Numbered from the stretch's first letter, positions 23,412 through 31,643 are shown. The stretch: 37,840 bases of DNA from Deltaproteobacteria bacterium (GCA_016219065.1 JACRCK010000367.1:1-37840); one strand, 5' to 3'. Translations and numbers: made by a program. The notes: generated by a model not told the origin, from the sequence alone.

Positions 23412-23693
23412 GTGAAAATCCGAATCCGCGTAGCCGGATTCCTGGGCAACCGGCCCTTGCACCTGGAAGGGCTGGTTGAACTGGAGCAGGGCCTTTCCTT
23501 TAAAAAAATCCTCAAACCGGCTGACCGTTCCCCAGCCTTTAAGAACTATCCCTGCCTTCAAGAAATCTTTCGGCAAAAAATTCAACCCACGGTCTTGATC
23601 AACGGCGATTCCCTGCCTCTCCCGGAAGGATTGAATTACCGCCTGGCCGACGGCGATGAAATCACCATTGTAACGGCTTTAGCAGGAGGGTAA
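23412..23693 (+). CDS. MoaD/ThiS-family ubiquitin-like sulfur carrier protein
   Basis: A GTG-initiated 93-residue protein with CAGGAGGAAC just upstream. The C-terminus INGDSLPLPEGLNYRLADGDEITIVTALAGG matches the MoaD/ThiS beta-grasp ending, with the terminal Gly-Gly that is adenylated and thiocarboxylated. The N-terminal half is longer than classic ThiS. Members serve molybdopterin, tungstopterin or thiamine synthesis; the nearby molybdenum hydroxylase cluster makes a cofactor-related role plausible. Its place after a pilus operon may be accidental. Family confidence is good, role is not. Confidence 0.78.
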   Translation: MKIRIRVAGFLGNRPLHLEGLVELEQGLSFKKILKPADRSPAFKNYPCLQEIFRQKIQPTVLINGDSLPLPEGLNYRLADGDEITIVTALAGG

Positions 23694-23733
23694 GGCAGCG
23701 GGCAGCGATCGATAAAACCAGAGATCAGAGGCC

Positions 23734-25170
23734 TTACCCGAATAGTCTGTTCAGTGCCCGGCTGGCCCGCATCTGCCAATAGGCCCAACTGGCCGGAATG
23801 GCAAGGCGCGGGTCGAAATTGGGATTTTTCACCCGGCCCAGGGAGGACAGGTAATTGACGTGCTCGGCCACGGACAGGGTACAACCCTTCATGTGCACAT
23901 AAGGGGCCTTCCGGTTTTCAAAACAATCCCAGAGAGCGGAGCCGATTTTCAACAGCATATCGTTCGATCCGGTTTGACGCGCATCCACCGCCGCCGGCGA
24001 ACGATAGCCCGGTTCGATCTTCACCTTTTCCCCGTCCAGGTTCCCTTCCCAACTGGTGCAGTCACCGGCGAAGATAACCCGCTCATGCGGTTCCAGGTAG
24101 AGAGGTCCCTCCACTTTTCCCACTACATAGCGGATTTTCTTCATTTTTTGCTCCACCTGCGGATCGAAGCCCCTGAGGATATGCACGGCCTCCTGCAGGG
24201 CCCCGGGGCAGCCTCCCCAGCAATAATCCCGCGAGTGGCTTTCCGGGAAAGTCCCCACGGTGCAGGTCAGGTTGCCGCCCGGGGGGAAGTATTCGTCCAC
24301 CCGCTCCAGGCAAAACTGAAAATCCCTGGTTTTTTCCTGGACCGCCTCTAAAGGAAAATCCCCGCCCACCTCGATCTCTTCCAAGTTCAGGGGGCCAAAA
24401 CCCCTCTCCGAGGCCATTTTCAGGTGGATCAGGTCCTGCGGGTCCACGCGAACCATATGGCAGCCTACCGTGTCCACAGCGCAGGAATTGGTTCCCATGA
24501 CGATGGCCCCCATTGCGAAGGGGGTAGGGGTCAGCATCATTTTCTGCCCGGCGGTGATGGCGTCGATAGCGATAAACCGGGGCTGGATGACTTCCTGCAG
24601 GTCGGCAATCTTATGCTCCAGAAAGCTGGTGTGATCGATCAGGCGGTGCCGGTCATCCTGAAGGCCGATAAAATTTTTCAGACTCAGGGTCAAACGGGTC
24701 CAGGGATGGGCTTTGAATTTGGGCAGGTTGATCAGGAAGTCACATTCCCGGACCGGCCGGGGCACGAAGATCAGATCCCGCAGCCGGCCTTCCTGCTTCA
24801 GTTCTACGGGCACCTGGCGCACTTCATCGAAATAATAGATCCGGGCCCGGTGTTTCCGGAGCACCGGCAGGTAACCGGCCATTTTGAAATTGAAACGGGT
24901 GGGGACGGTGATCCCCGACCGTTCGCCTACGGCCAGTTCCTTCATGGCCCCGGCCTTGGACCGGACGGCGGACAATACCCCGTCCAGAAATTCCTTCCGG
25001 GTGAAGGCGTGGGGAAAGATCTCCGGGTGGGCCATAACCACGTTGGGTTTCAAGAGCACTTTTCCTTCCGGAATAACCCCCAATTCTTCCATCCCCTCCC
25101 GGACAATGGCGGCGATCCGATCCGGGTCATAGGTTTCACACCGACGGATCAAGACTTTGTGCTTCTCCAT
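23734..25170 (-). CDS. DUF362-domain protein
   Basis: A 478-residue cytoplasmic protein of the DUF362 family. Characteristic parts are KVLLKPNVVMAHPE near 37-50, CDFLINLPKFKAHPWTRLTLSLKNFIGL (about 143-171), and AMGAIVMGTNSCAVDTVG near 219-236. The family is related to iron-sulfur proteins of uncertain role. This member lacks a 2x[4Fe-4S] ferredoxin tail but has scattered cysteines in its C-terminal half, including DYCWGGCPG and FAGDCTSWEG. GGAGGAGAGC precedes the ATG. It is divergent from the IclR regulator and may be co-regulated with the aromatic cluster. Function unknown. Confidence 0.85.
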   Translation of the reverse strand: MEKHKVLIRRCETYDPDRIAAIVREGMEELGVIPEGKVLLKPNVVMAHPEIFPHAFTRKEFLDGVLSAVRSKAGAMKELAVGERSGITVPTRFNFKMAGYLPVLRKHRARIYYFDEVRQVPVELKQEGRLRDLIFVPRPVRECDFLINLPKFKAHPWTRLTLSLKNFIGLQDDRHRLIDHTSFLEHKIADLQEVIQPRFIAIDAITAGQKMMLTPTPFAMGAIVMGTNSCAVDTVGCHMVRVDPQDLIHLKMASERGFGPLNLEEIEVGGDFPLEAVQEKTRDFQFCLERVDEYFPPGGNLTCTVGTFPESHSRDYCWGGCPGALQEAVHILRGFDPQVEQKMKKIRYVVGKVEGPLYLEPHERVIFAGDCTSWEGNLDGEKVKIEPGYRSPAAVDARQTGSNDMLLKIGSALWDCFENRKAPYVHMKGCTLSVAEHVNYLSSLGRVKNPNFDPRLAIPASWAYWQMRASRALNRLFG

Positions 25171-25198
25171 GCTCTCCTCCTTTGGTCCCTTAGTCGTT

Positions 25199-25226
25199 CA
25201 TTAACAATTAATAATTGATTATTCAT
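25199..25226. repeat. AATTGAT heptamer repeat, copy C2
   Basis: Four contiguous 7-bp units CATTAAC, AATTAAT, AATTGAT, TATTCAT lie 29 bases upstream of the DUF362 start. Only one arm is evident. The words match copies C1 and C3. Confidence 0.65.
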
Positions 25227-25323
25227 ATTCTTAATATCAACTAGATCTAAATTTAACCAATAAAAAAAAGAATATCGAAAAATTCCTAGAGCTGATTTGT
25301 TCGGGTTTTGCGGAATTTTTTTC

Positions 25324-25378
25324 TTGACTGTTTCTCCATGAATGTTCTATATAGAATTTAATTGTTCTCTATAGAGAA
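25324..25378 (+). promoter_or_regulatory. IclR-gene promoter with tandem palindromic operators
   Basis: A -35 TTGACT (25324-25329) precedes a -10 region CTATAT/TATATA (25347-25353). Two perfect palindromes overlap and follow it: TTCTATATAGAA (25345-25356) and TTCTCTATAGAGAA (25365-25378), both preceded by TG, with centres 21 bp apart, two helical turns. The second ends five bases before the start codon. This is a convincing autoregulatory operator pair for the IclR-family protein. Confidence 0.72.
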
Positions 25379-25382
25379 TACC

Positions 25383-26165
25383 ATGACCGGTCTGGAAAAA
25401 GAAAAAAAGGTCCAATTCAAAAAGGTCCCCGCCCTCGTCAAGGGGTTCAAGGTCCTGGAGCTCCTGGCCAATTCCCGGACCCCGCTGGGGGTCACGGAAA
25501 TAACGAACCTGCTCGAATTGAACAAAAGCACTGTCTTCAATATCGTCCACACCCTGCTGGAACTGGGGTTTCTGGACAGCAGCCCCGAGAACAAGGTCCG
25601 TTTGGGGTTGAAATTTCATGACCTCAGCCGCGTGGCCGATCCTTACGCCGTCCTCATTTCCAAGATCCATCCCTTCCTGGAGGAGATCAACCGGCAGACC
25701 CGGCTCTCCGTCTTTCTGGGATTACGCTCCGACCATAAAGCCGTTATCATCGACAAGGTGGACTCGCCCCAGGGCATCAAGGTCTCATCCGAAATCGGCA
25801 TGAAGATCCCCTTGATCGCCGGTTCGCACGGCCGGGCCTTGTTGTCCCATCTCTCCGATCAGCAACTCGATGAAATACTAACCGCCCATAAAATAAATCC
25901 TTTTACAGCAAAATCCTGTACCAGCCTGGGCCGGATAAAGCAGGAAATTAAAAAAACCAGAGAAGAACGTTTTGCCTATGATGACGAGGGCTACCTGGAG
26001 GGCATCCGCTCCCTGGCCATCCCCATTCTGACGGGCCGGAGCGATTTTCAATCCGCGGTCTGGATCGTCGGCCTGAAGAGCCAGATCACGGATGAAATGA
26101 TCCCGGGGTATAAAAAACTGCTAAAACAAACCGGAGCACACCTGGAGGCCCTTTTTTCCAGGTAA
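25383..26165 (+). CDS. IclR-family transcriptional regulator
   Basis: A 260-residue regulator. The ATG at 25383 is chosen; the track's TTG at 25362 lies within the operators and close to the predicted transcription start. A winged helix-turn-helix (about 18-75, PALVKGFKVLELLANSRTPLGVTEITNLLELNKSTVFNIV) precedes the IclR effector domain (about 85-255) with IPLIAGSHGRALLSHL and YLEGIRSLAIPIL. IclR proteins commonly control aromatic catabolism with an aromatic acid or CoA ester as ligand. It heads the cluster and is 10 bases from the PaaK-type ligase, so it is probably the pathway regulator and autoregulated. Confidence 0.92.
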   Translation: MTGLEKEKKVQFKKVPALVKGFKVLELLANSRTPLGVTEITNLLELNKSTVFNIVHTLLELGFLDSSPENKVRLGLKFHDLSRVADPYAVLISKIHPFLEEINRQTRLSVFLGLRSDHKAVIIDKVDSPQGIKVSSEIGMKIPLIAGSHGRALLSHLSDQQLDEILTAHKINPFTAKSCTSLGRIKQEIKKTREERFAYDDEGYLEGIRSLAIPILTGRSDFQSAVWIVGLKSQITDEMIPGYKKLLKQTGAHLEALFSR

Positions 26166-26175
26166 GGAGGTTTTC

Positions 26176-27513
26176 TTGAACGGGAACGGCCAAAGTCGAC
26201 TATTTTGGAATCCTTGGCTGGAAACGCTGGACCCGGAAGCCCTGTGGGCCATTGAATTGAAAAATCTCAGGCGGCTGATCGGTTATGCCAAGGAACATTC
26301 GGCCCTGTTTCAGGAACGCTACCGGGATATTTTTCCCGAAGATATCCGTAGTCTGGCCGATGTGCGCCGGCTTCCGTTGATCGACAAGGAGGATCTCCGA
26401 CGGGCCCAGGAGGATCGTGAGCCTTTCCCGTACGGGGATCTCCTGGGCGTGCCCCTGCCCGAGGTGACGGATTTTCGCCAGACTTCGGGCACTACCGGCC
26501 GGCCGGTTTATGTCCCCGAATCCTATGAGAGTTGGCAATGGCGGATCGAAGTCTGGTGTCATATTCTCTGGATGGCGGGTTTCCGGGAAACGGACCGGGT
26601 TTTTCTTCCTTTCGGGTATAATGTTTACGTGGCCTTTTGGGAGGGGCACTATGCCGCAGAGAAACTGGGCTGCGAGGTGGTCCCCGGGGGCGCCCTCGAT
26701 ACCGCGGGGCGTCTGAGTAAAATCCAGGAAGTGCGGGCCACGGCCCTGCTGAATACCCCCACGTACGGCCTGCACCTGGGAGAGTCGGCCCTTAATAAGG
26801 GCATCGATCCCCAGTCCCTGGGCATCCGGCGCATGCTCTGCGCCGGCGAACCCCTGCCTCCGGCCACCCGCCGCCGGCTGGAACAGCTTTGGGGCGCCGA
26901 GGTCTATGACCACATCGGAGGCACGGAACCCTGCGCCTGGGCGGCCATGTGCCGGGAAAGAGCGGGACTGCACGTCATGGAACCCTTCTTCCTGGTGGAG
27001 ATCCTGGACCTGGAGACGATGACCCGGACGGTAGAGCCGGGCGAAATGGGGGTCGCCGTGGTCACGCCCCTGGGCCGGCGTTCCTTCCCCCTGATTCGTT
27101 TCAACACCAAAGACGTGGTCCGCCGCGCCGAAAGCGGCTGCTCCTGCGGCCGGACCTCCGGGAAGATCGAAGCCGTAGTGGGCCGGGCCGATGACTTGAC
27201 CAAAATCCGGGGGGTCCTGTTTACACCGGTTACGGTGGAGGAGTTGGTCCGGAAGGAATTTCCGGAAGTCGTGGAATTCGAAATACTAGTGACCCGCGAG
27301 GGGATCATGGATGAAATCGCCCTGAAGGTCGAGCTGGCGGAAGCCAAAGGCGCCGCAGGCTTTAAAGAATTTTGCGGCCCCTTAAGGGAAAAATTGAAGT
27401 CCAAGACCAACTTGCGTTTCCGGATCGAACAGGCCGCCCCCGGCGCCCTGCCCCGCTACACCCTGAAAGCCAAGCGTTTCAAGGATCTTCGGAAGGAGGG
27501 GGCCAATGGCTGA
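26176..27513 (+). CDS. PaaK-type phenylacetate/aryl-CoA ligase
   Basis: A 445-residue AMP-forming ligase of the phenylacetate-CoA ligase family. TTG start with TAAGGAGG five bases upstream. It has the P-loop QTSGTTGRPV (102-111), HIGGTEP (A5-like motif), PLIRFNTKDVV and RGVLFTPVTVEE of the C-terminal domain, and SGCSCGRTSG, the small Cys motif common in this family. The size matches PaaK. It activates an aromatic acid to its CoA thioester. The neighbouring Hcr-like enzyme suggests a hydroxylated benzoate or phenylacetate substrate rather than phenylacetate itself, but specificity cannot be read by eye. Confidence 0.88.
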   Translation: MNGNGQSRLFWNPWLETLDPEALWAIELKNLRRLIGYAKEHSALFQERYRDIFPEDIRSLADVRRLPLIDKEDLRRAQEDREPFPYGDLLGVPLPEVTDFRQTSGTTGRPVYVPESYESWQWRIEVWCHILWMAGFRETDRVFLPFGYNVYVAFWEGHYAAEKLGCEVVPGGALDTAGRLSKIQEVRATALLNTPTYGLHLGESALNKGIDPQSLGIRRMLCAGEPLPPATRRRLEQLWGAEVYDHIGGTEPCAWAAMCRERAGLHVMEPFFLVEILDLETMTRTVEPGEMGVAVVTPLGRRSFPLIRFNTKDVVRRAESGCSCGRTSGKIEAVVGRADDLTKIRGVLFTPVTVEELVRKEFPEVVEFEILVTREGIMDEIALKVELAEAKGAAGFKEFCGPLREKLKSKTNLRFRIEQAAPGALPRYTLKAKRFKDLRKEGANG

Positions 27514-27721
27514 GCCCTGGACCAATGGACAATGGGACGAACTGGAAGCAATGAAAAAGATCATCGACCAAATGGATGGACTGCTGACCGATCTGAGAGG
27601 ACGGGGTCAGGGGGTGCCGATCATCGAGAAAAATGTCAGGGCCCTGAAAAGCTTCGTAGCGGTCCTGCAGTACGGGATCTCGGATTTGGTGGAGGTCAGG
27701 AAGACAGGAGTGCTGGAGTGA
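27506..27721 (+). CDS. 71-residue helical protein between ligase and reductase genes
   Basis: The ATG overlaps the end of the PaaK-type gene by eight bases and is preceded by GAAGGAGGG. The first 66 residues look like an ordinary helical protein (WDELEAMKKIIDQMDGLLTD, NVRALKSFVAVLQYGISDL). The last codons and the TGA stop fall in the GGAGTGCT/GGAGTGAT repeat that follows, so the natural C-terminus was probably altered by repeat insertion. No family recognised; coupling suggests a role with the ligase. Confidence 0.65.
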   Translation: MAEPWTNGQWDELEAMKKIIDQMDGLLTDLRGRGQGVPIIEKNVRALKSFVAVLQYGISDLVEVRKTGVLE

Positions 27722-27792
27722 TGGAGTGATGGAGTATTGGAGTGTTGGGGTGCTAAAACATTACTCCATTTCTCCAACACGCCATCACTCCA
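27707..27792. repeat. GGAGTRNT octamer inverted repeat, copy A3
   Basis: Six contiguous units (GGAGTGCT, GGAGTGAT twice, GGAGTATT, GGAGTGTT, GGGGTGCT) occupy 27707-27754. An opposed arm at 27761-27792 in reverse complement reads GGAGTGAT, GGCGTGTT, GGAGAAAT, GGAGTAAT. It lies inside the catabolic operon, between the 71-residue gene and the Hcr beta gene, and supplies the former's stop codon. Confidence 0.92.
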
Positions 27793-27848
27793 GTCCTTTT
27801 TAAATCCCGTTTGGTTAGCGTTTTTAATACCGAGCACAGGAGGAAACA

Positions 27849-28820
27849 GTGAGACTGCCAAAATTTAGATATCTGGAGCCGAAAAGCCTCGAAGAGGCCT
27901 CGGCCATGCTTTGGGACGACCCGGGGGCCAAAATATTTGCCGGCGGAACGGACCTGCTGGTCAATATGAAACACCGGGTCGAGGTGCCGGCGGCCCTGGT
28001 GAACCTTAAAAAAGTCAAAGGGCTGGATACCATCCGGACGGATAACGGCACGGTGCGGATCGGGGCCCTGACGCCTTTGAAAAAGATTTATCAGGACCCG
28101 GTGCTCTCCGGAAAATTTCCGGTCCTGGCCCAGGCGGCCGCCGCGGTGGGCTCTTATCACCACCAGGTCATGGGCACCCTCGGCGGGAATCTCTGCCAGC
28201 AGAACCGCTGCAAATTTTTCAACCAGTCCCAGTGGTGGCGCAGCGCCAATGCCCCCTGTCTCAAGGTGGGGGGACAAGTCTGCCACGTGGTTCAGAAACA
28301 GGAAACCTGCTACTCCAGTTACTGCGGGGATCTGGCTCCGGCCCTGCTGGTCCTGGAGGCCCGGCTCCTCTTGAAGAAAAACAAAGCTGCGAGGGAGATC
28401 CCTTTGCCCGACTTTTACTCCGGTGACGGTAAGGCCCCCCTGGCTCTGGAACGGGGGGAGGTTCTAACGGAAATTATCATCCCCGCGGCTGAGCCAGGCA
28501 GTTTTTCGAATTACGTCAAGTTCGCCAACCGGGAGAGCATCGATTTTCCGATTGTCGGCCTGGCCTTGCAGACCTCCCCGGAAAGAAAAGAATATCGCCT
28601 GGCTTTTACGGCTGTGGACCGCCGGCCCGTCAGGGGTCAAACGGCGGAAACTTTCTTGAACGGGAAAACCCTTTCTCCGGATGTCGCCGAGGAGGCGGCC
28701 CGACTGGCCTCCAAGGACGCCACTCCGGTCAAGAATTCCCTTTACGCGCCCGCCTATAAGAGAATGCTCATGGGCCGCCTGCTGCAAAGCGTGTTAACCC
28801 ATCAGAAGGAGGAGAATTGA
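27849..28820 (+). CDS. hcrB: 4-hydroxybenzoyl-CoA reductase-like beta subunit (FAD, extra 4Fe-4S)
   Basis: A GTG-initiated 323-residue CoxM-type flavin subunit with ACAGGAGGAAAC upstream. FAD loops are FAGGTDLLVN (30-39) and MGTLGGNLCQ (108-117). A Cys-rich insertion (about 116-160) contains CKFFNQSQWW and cysteines at 121, 137, 145 and 154. Ordinary xanthine oxidase-family FAD subunits lack this insertion; the 4-hydroxybenzoyl-CoA reductase beta subunit is known for a loop binding an additional [4Fe-4S] cluster. It would pass low-potential electrons from ferredoxin towards the Mo site for dehydroxylation. It overlaps the gamma gene by one base (TGATG). Confidence 0.87.
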   Translation: MRLPKFRYLEPKSLEEASAMLWDDPGAKIFAGGTDLLVNMKHRVEVPAALVNLKKVKGLDTIRTDNGTVRIGALTPLKKIYQDPVLSGKFPVLAQAAAAVGSYHHQVMGTLGGNLCQQNRCKFFNQSQWWRSANAPCLKVGGQVCHVVQKQETCYSSYCGDLAPALLVLEARLLLKKNKAAREIPLPDFYSGDGKAPLALERGEVLTEIIIPAAEPGSFSNYVKFANRESIDFPIVGLALQTSPERKEYRLAFTAVDRRPVRGQTAETFLNGKTLSPDVAEEAARLASKDATPVKNSLYAPAYKRMLMGRLLQSVLTHQKEEN

Positions 28821-29296
28821 TGAAAACCGCCATCGAACTCCGGATTAACGGCGAGAATTATGAACTCCTGGTTTCCCCGAATAATACCCTATTGGAGGTG
28901 TTGCGGGAAAAGCTGGGGCTCATGGGAACCAAGCGCGGCTGTGACCTGGGAGCCTGCGGGGCCTGCACGGTCCTGCTCGACGGGGAGGCCGTTCTTTCCT
29001 GTCTGCTGCTGGCCCTGGATGCTGTCGGCAGGGAAGTCACCACCATAGAAGGTTTGAGTGAAACCGGCGAACTCCATCCCCTGCAGCAGGCCTTTGTGGA
29101 TCAGGGCGCCTTGCAATGCGGCTTCTGCACGCCGGGCATGATCCTGACCGCTCAAGCCATTCTCCTGGAAGATCCCCGGCCTACGGAAGCGACCATCAAG
29201 AAAAAAATGTCCGGCAATCTCTGCCGTTGCACCGGCTATAAAAAGGTGGTGGACGTCATGCGCGGCGTTCCAACCCCGGCCGGAAAGGAGGCCTAA
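28820..29296 (+). CDS. hcrC: 4-hydroxybenzoyl-CoA reductase-like gamma subunit (2x[2Fe-2S])
   Basis: A 158-residue iron-sulfur subunit of the xanthine oxidase family, starting at the ATG at 28820 after AAGGAGGAG. The plant-type [2Fe-2S] site is CDLGACGAC plus Cys61 (C41, C46, C49, C61). The second, helical [2Fe-2S] site is QCGFCTPGM and NLCRCTGY (C100, C103, C135, C137). All eight ligands are present. It links the FAD subunit to the molybdenum subunit. It is followed two bases later by the alpha gene. Confidence 0.93.
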   Translation: MKTAIELRINGENYELLVSPNNTLLEVLREKLGLMGTKRGCDLGACGACTVLLDGEAVLSCLLLALDAVGREVTTIEGLSETGELHPLQQAFVDQGALQCGFCTPGMILTAQAILLEDPRPTEATIKKKMSGNLCRCTGYKKVVDVMRGVPTPAGKEA

Positions 29297-29298
29297 CC

Positions 29299-31581
29299 AT
29301 GGGAACGACCTTCAGCGTAGTCGGTCAGCGGTTGCCGATGCACGACGGGGCCGCCAAGGCCAAGGGCACGGCCCAGTTCACGGATGATATTCTGTTGCCG
29401 GGCATGCTCCACGGAAAAATTCTGCGCAGTCCCCTGCCCCACGCCCGGATCCTGCGCATCGACACCTCCCGGGCCGAGAAGCTGCCCGGCGTGAAGGGGG
29501 TGGTGACCGGAAAAGATATCCCGGACCGCGTCTACGGTATCGTCCCCAAGGCCCATGACGAGCATGCCCTGGCCCGGGATAAGGTGCGCTATATCGGCGA
29601 CGACGTCGCGGCCGTCTGCGCCGTGGACCCGGAGATTGCCGAAGAAGCTCTGGAGCTGATTCGGGTGGACTATGAGGAACTCCCCGCCGTGTTCGACCCC
29701 CTGGAAGCGATTAAGGAAGGGGCGCCGCTCATCCACGACGGGGTCCCCCACAACACTTCTTTTTCCATCCACAAGGAATTCGGAAACGTGGCCAAGGCCT
29801 TTCAGGAAAGCGACTTCGTTTTTGAAGACCGGTTCTATTCCCAGGCGGTCAACCACGCCCCCCTGGAACCGCACGCCGCTGTCGCCCAATACGATCCGCT
29901 CAAAGGGGAAATAATCCTCCATTCCTCCACCCAGATCCCCTTTTTCCTGCGCCGGAACCTGGCCTCGACCCTGATGATCCCCGAAGCCCAGGTCCGGGTG
30001 ATCAAGCCCAAGGTGGGGGGCGGCTTCGGCCAGAAGATCGACATGTTCGCCAAGGATTTCTGCGCCGCCTGGTTCGCCCGCCAGACCGGTAAACCGGTCA
30101 AATTCGTCTACGACCGGGAAGAGGTTTTCATCGCCACCCGGCAGCGGCACCCCATGTACATTACGGTCAAAACCGGCGTGCAGAAGGACGGGACCATCAT
30201 GGCCCAACAGTTCCTGGCCCATGCCGACGGCGGAGCCTTCAACAGCACCGCCCCGACCATGATGGCCCTCTCCTGTTACTTTCTGATGATCCCCTATCGA
30301 GTGCCCAACCTGATCTACGAAGGCCATCACGTCTATACCAACAAACCGGTGGGCGGGGCCATGCGGGGGCACGGCATTCCTCAGGCCCGTTTCGCCGTGG
30401 AACGCCAGTTGGATCTGATCGCCGAGCGGATCGGAGTGGACCCGGTGGAACTGCGGTTGAAAAACAGCATCCACGCCGGCGAGCCCCACCCGGCCCAATT
30501 CATCATCAACTCCTGCGGTTTTTCCGATTCCCTGAAGCTGGCGGCCGACGCCATCGGCTGGCAGGAAAAGCGGGGGAAACTCCCCCGGGGACGAGGAGTC
30601 GGCCTGGCCGGCGCCTCCTTCCCGAGCGGGGTCAGCAACATGAGCCACATCAGCTCCGGCTCCGTGGTCCAGATGGGCCAGGACGGGGCCGTCAACGTCC
30701 TTTCGGGGGCCGCGGACATCGGCCAGGGGGCGGAAACGGTCATCTCGCAGATCGTGGCCGAGGTGCTCGGCGTTCCGCTGGCAGACATCCGGATCACGGC
30801 GGCCGATACCGGGCTGACGCCGCTGGATCCGGGCACCTTCGGCAGCGGGGTCACGGTGCGGGCCGGGAACGCCGCCCGTCTGGCGGCCGAAGAGGTGCGG
30901 GGCAAGCTCTTTAAATTCGTGGCCGACAAGCTGGAGGCCAACCCGGACGACCTGGTGGCCCGGGACCGGATGATCTTTGTCAAAGGATCACCGGACCGCG
31001 GGATGACTTTGAGGCAGGCCATCAAAGGCTATCAGTATGCCGATTTGCCGATGCCCATCGTGGGCCGGTCCGCCTGGTTCGCCCCCTCCACCGAACCGAC
31101 CACCCTGTTCCAGCAGGAAGGGAACTTCGCCCCCAACTATTCCTTCATGACCCAGGCCGCCGAAGTGGAGGTAGACCTGATTACCGGGAAAATCAAGCTC
31201 CTGAAGATGGTCACTGCCCACGACTGCGGCCGGGCCATCAACCCCATGCTGGTGGAGGGACAACTGGAAGGCTCCGTGGTCGGCGGCATGGGTCAGGCCC
31301 TTTATGAAAACGTCATCGTGGAAAACGGCCAGGTGATGAACCCCTCGTTTCTGGACTATGGTTTCCCCACTTTTATGGAAATGCCCGAAATCGGGGCCAT
31401 CGATATAGAGACCGACGACCCGGTTGGGCCTTTCGGGGCCAAGGAAGCCGGGGAAGGGACCCAGTTGTCCCCGGCCCCGGCCATCGTCAACGCCCTCTAC
31501 GACGCCATCGGAGTCGATTTCATGGAACTGCCGGTAACCCCGGAGCATATCCTGGAGGCTTTGCAAAAAGCGAAAGGATAA
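29299..31581 (+). CDS. hcrA: 4-hydroxybenzoyl-CoA reductase-like alpha subunit (Mo cofactor)
   Basis: A 760-residue catalytic subunit that binds molybdopterin cytosine dinucleotide. The N-terminal domain has GTAQFTDDILLPGMLHGKILRS. GGGFGQK (240-246), PVGGAMRGHG (about 352-361), GAADIGQG and the C-terminal GPFGAKEAGEG, with the presumed catalytic Glu near 719, are in place. AGGAGGCC precedes the ATG. In Hcr enzymes it removes the ring hydroxyl of 4-hydroxybenzoyl-CoA, giving benzoyl-CoA. The beta partner's extra cluster supports that class over hydroxylases such as xanthine dehydrogenase. The exact substrate is inferred. Confidence 0.88.
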   Translation: MGTTFSVVGQRLPMHDGAAKAKGTAQFTDDILLPGMLHGKILRSPLPHARILRIDTSRAEKLPGVKGVVTGKDIPDRVYGIVPKAHDEHALARDKVRYIGDDVAAVCAVDPEIAEEALELIRVDYEELPAVFDPLEAIKEGAPLIHDGVPHNTSFSIHKEFGNVAKAFQESDFVFEDRFYSQAVNHAPLEPHAAVAQYDPLKGEIILHSSTQIPFFLRRNLASTLMIPEAQVRVIKPKVGGGFGQKIDMFAKDFCAAWFARQTGKPVKFVYDREEVFIATRQRHPMYITVKTGVQKDGTIMAQQFLAHADGGAFNSTAPTMMALSCYFLMIPYRVPNLIYEGHHVYTNKPVGGAMRGHGIPQARFAVERQLDLIAERIGVDPVELRLKNSIHAGEPHPAQFIINSCGFSDSLKLAADAIGWQEKRGKLPRGRGVGLAGASFPSGVSNMSHISSGSVVQMGQDGAVNVLSGAADIGQGAETVISQIVAEVLGVPLADIRITAADTGLTPLDPGTFGSGVTVRAGNAARLAAEEVRGKLFKFVADKLEANPDDLVARDRMIFVKGSPDRGMTLRQAIKGYQYADLPMPIVGRSAWFAPSTEPTTLFQQEGNFAPNYSFMTQAAEVEVDLITGKIKLLKMVTAHDCGRAINPMLVEGQLEGSVVGGMGQALYENVIVENGQVMNPSFLDYGFPTFMEMPEIGAIDIETDDPVGPFGAKEAGEGTQLSPAPAIVNALYDAIGVDFMELPVTPEHILEALQKAKG

Positions 31582-31610
31582 AATCACGGGCGTAGGAGCC
31601 ACCCAAGTTA

Positions 31611-31643
31611 AGACCGACTCGGTCTGCCAGACCGAGTCGGTCT
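31611..31643. repeat. 33-bp perfect compound palindrome downstream of hcrA
   Basis: AGACCGACTCGGTCT (31611-31625) and AGACCGAGTCGGTCT (31629-31643) are separated by GCC. Each 15-mer is itself a perfect inverted repeat around one base, and the two are perfect reverse complements, so the whole 33 bp is a palindrome around C31627. It starts 30 bases after the hcrA stop. No T-run follows, so an intrinsic terminator is not obvious. Confidence 0.9.

Noticed and set aside
25362-25382. Track start (TTG) of the IclR gene
   Set aside because: It lies within the second operator and next to the predicted transcription start; the ATG at 25383 gives a normal N-terminus.
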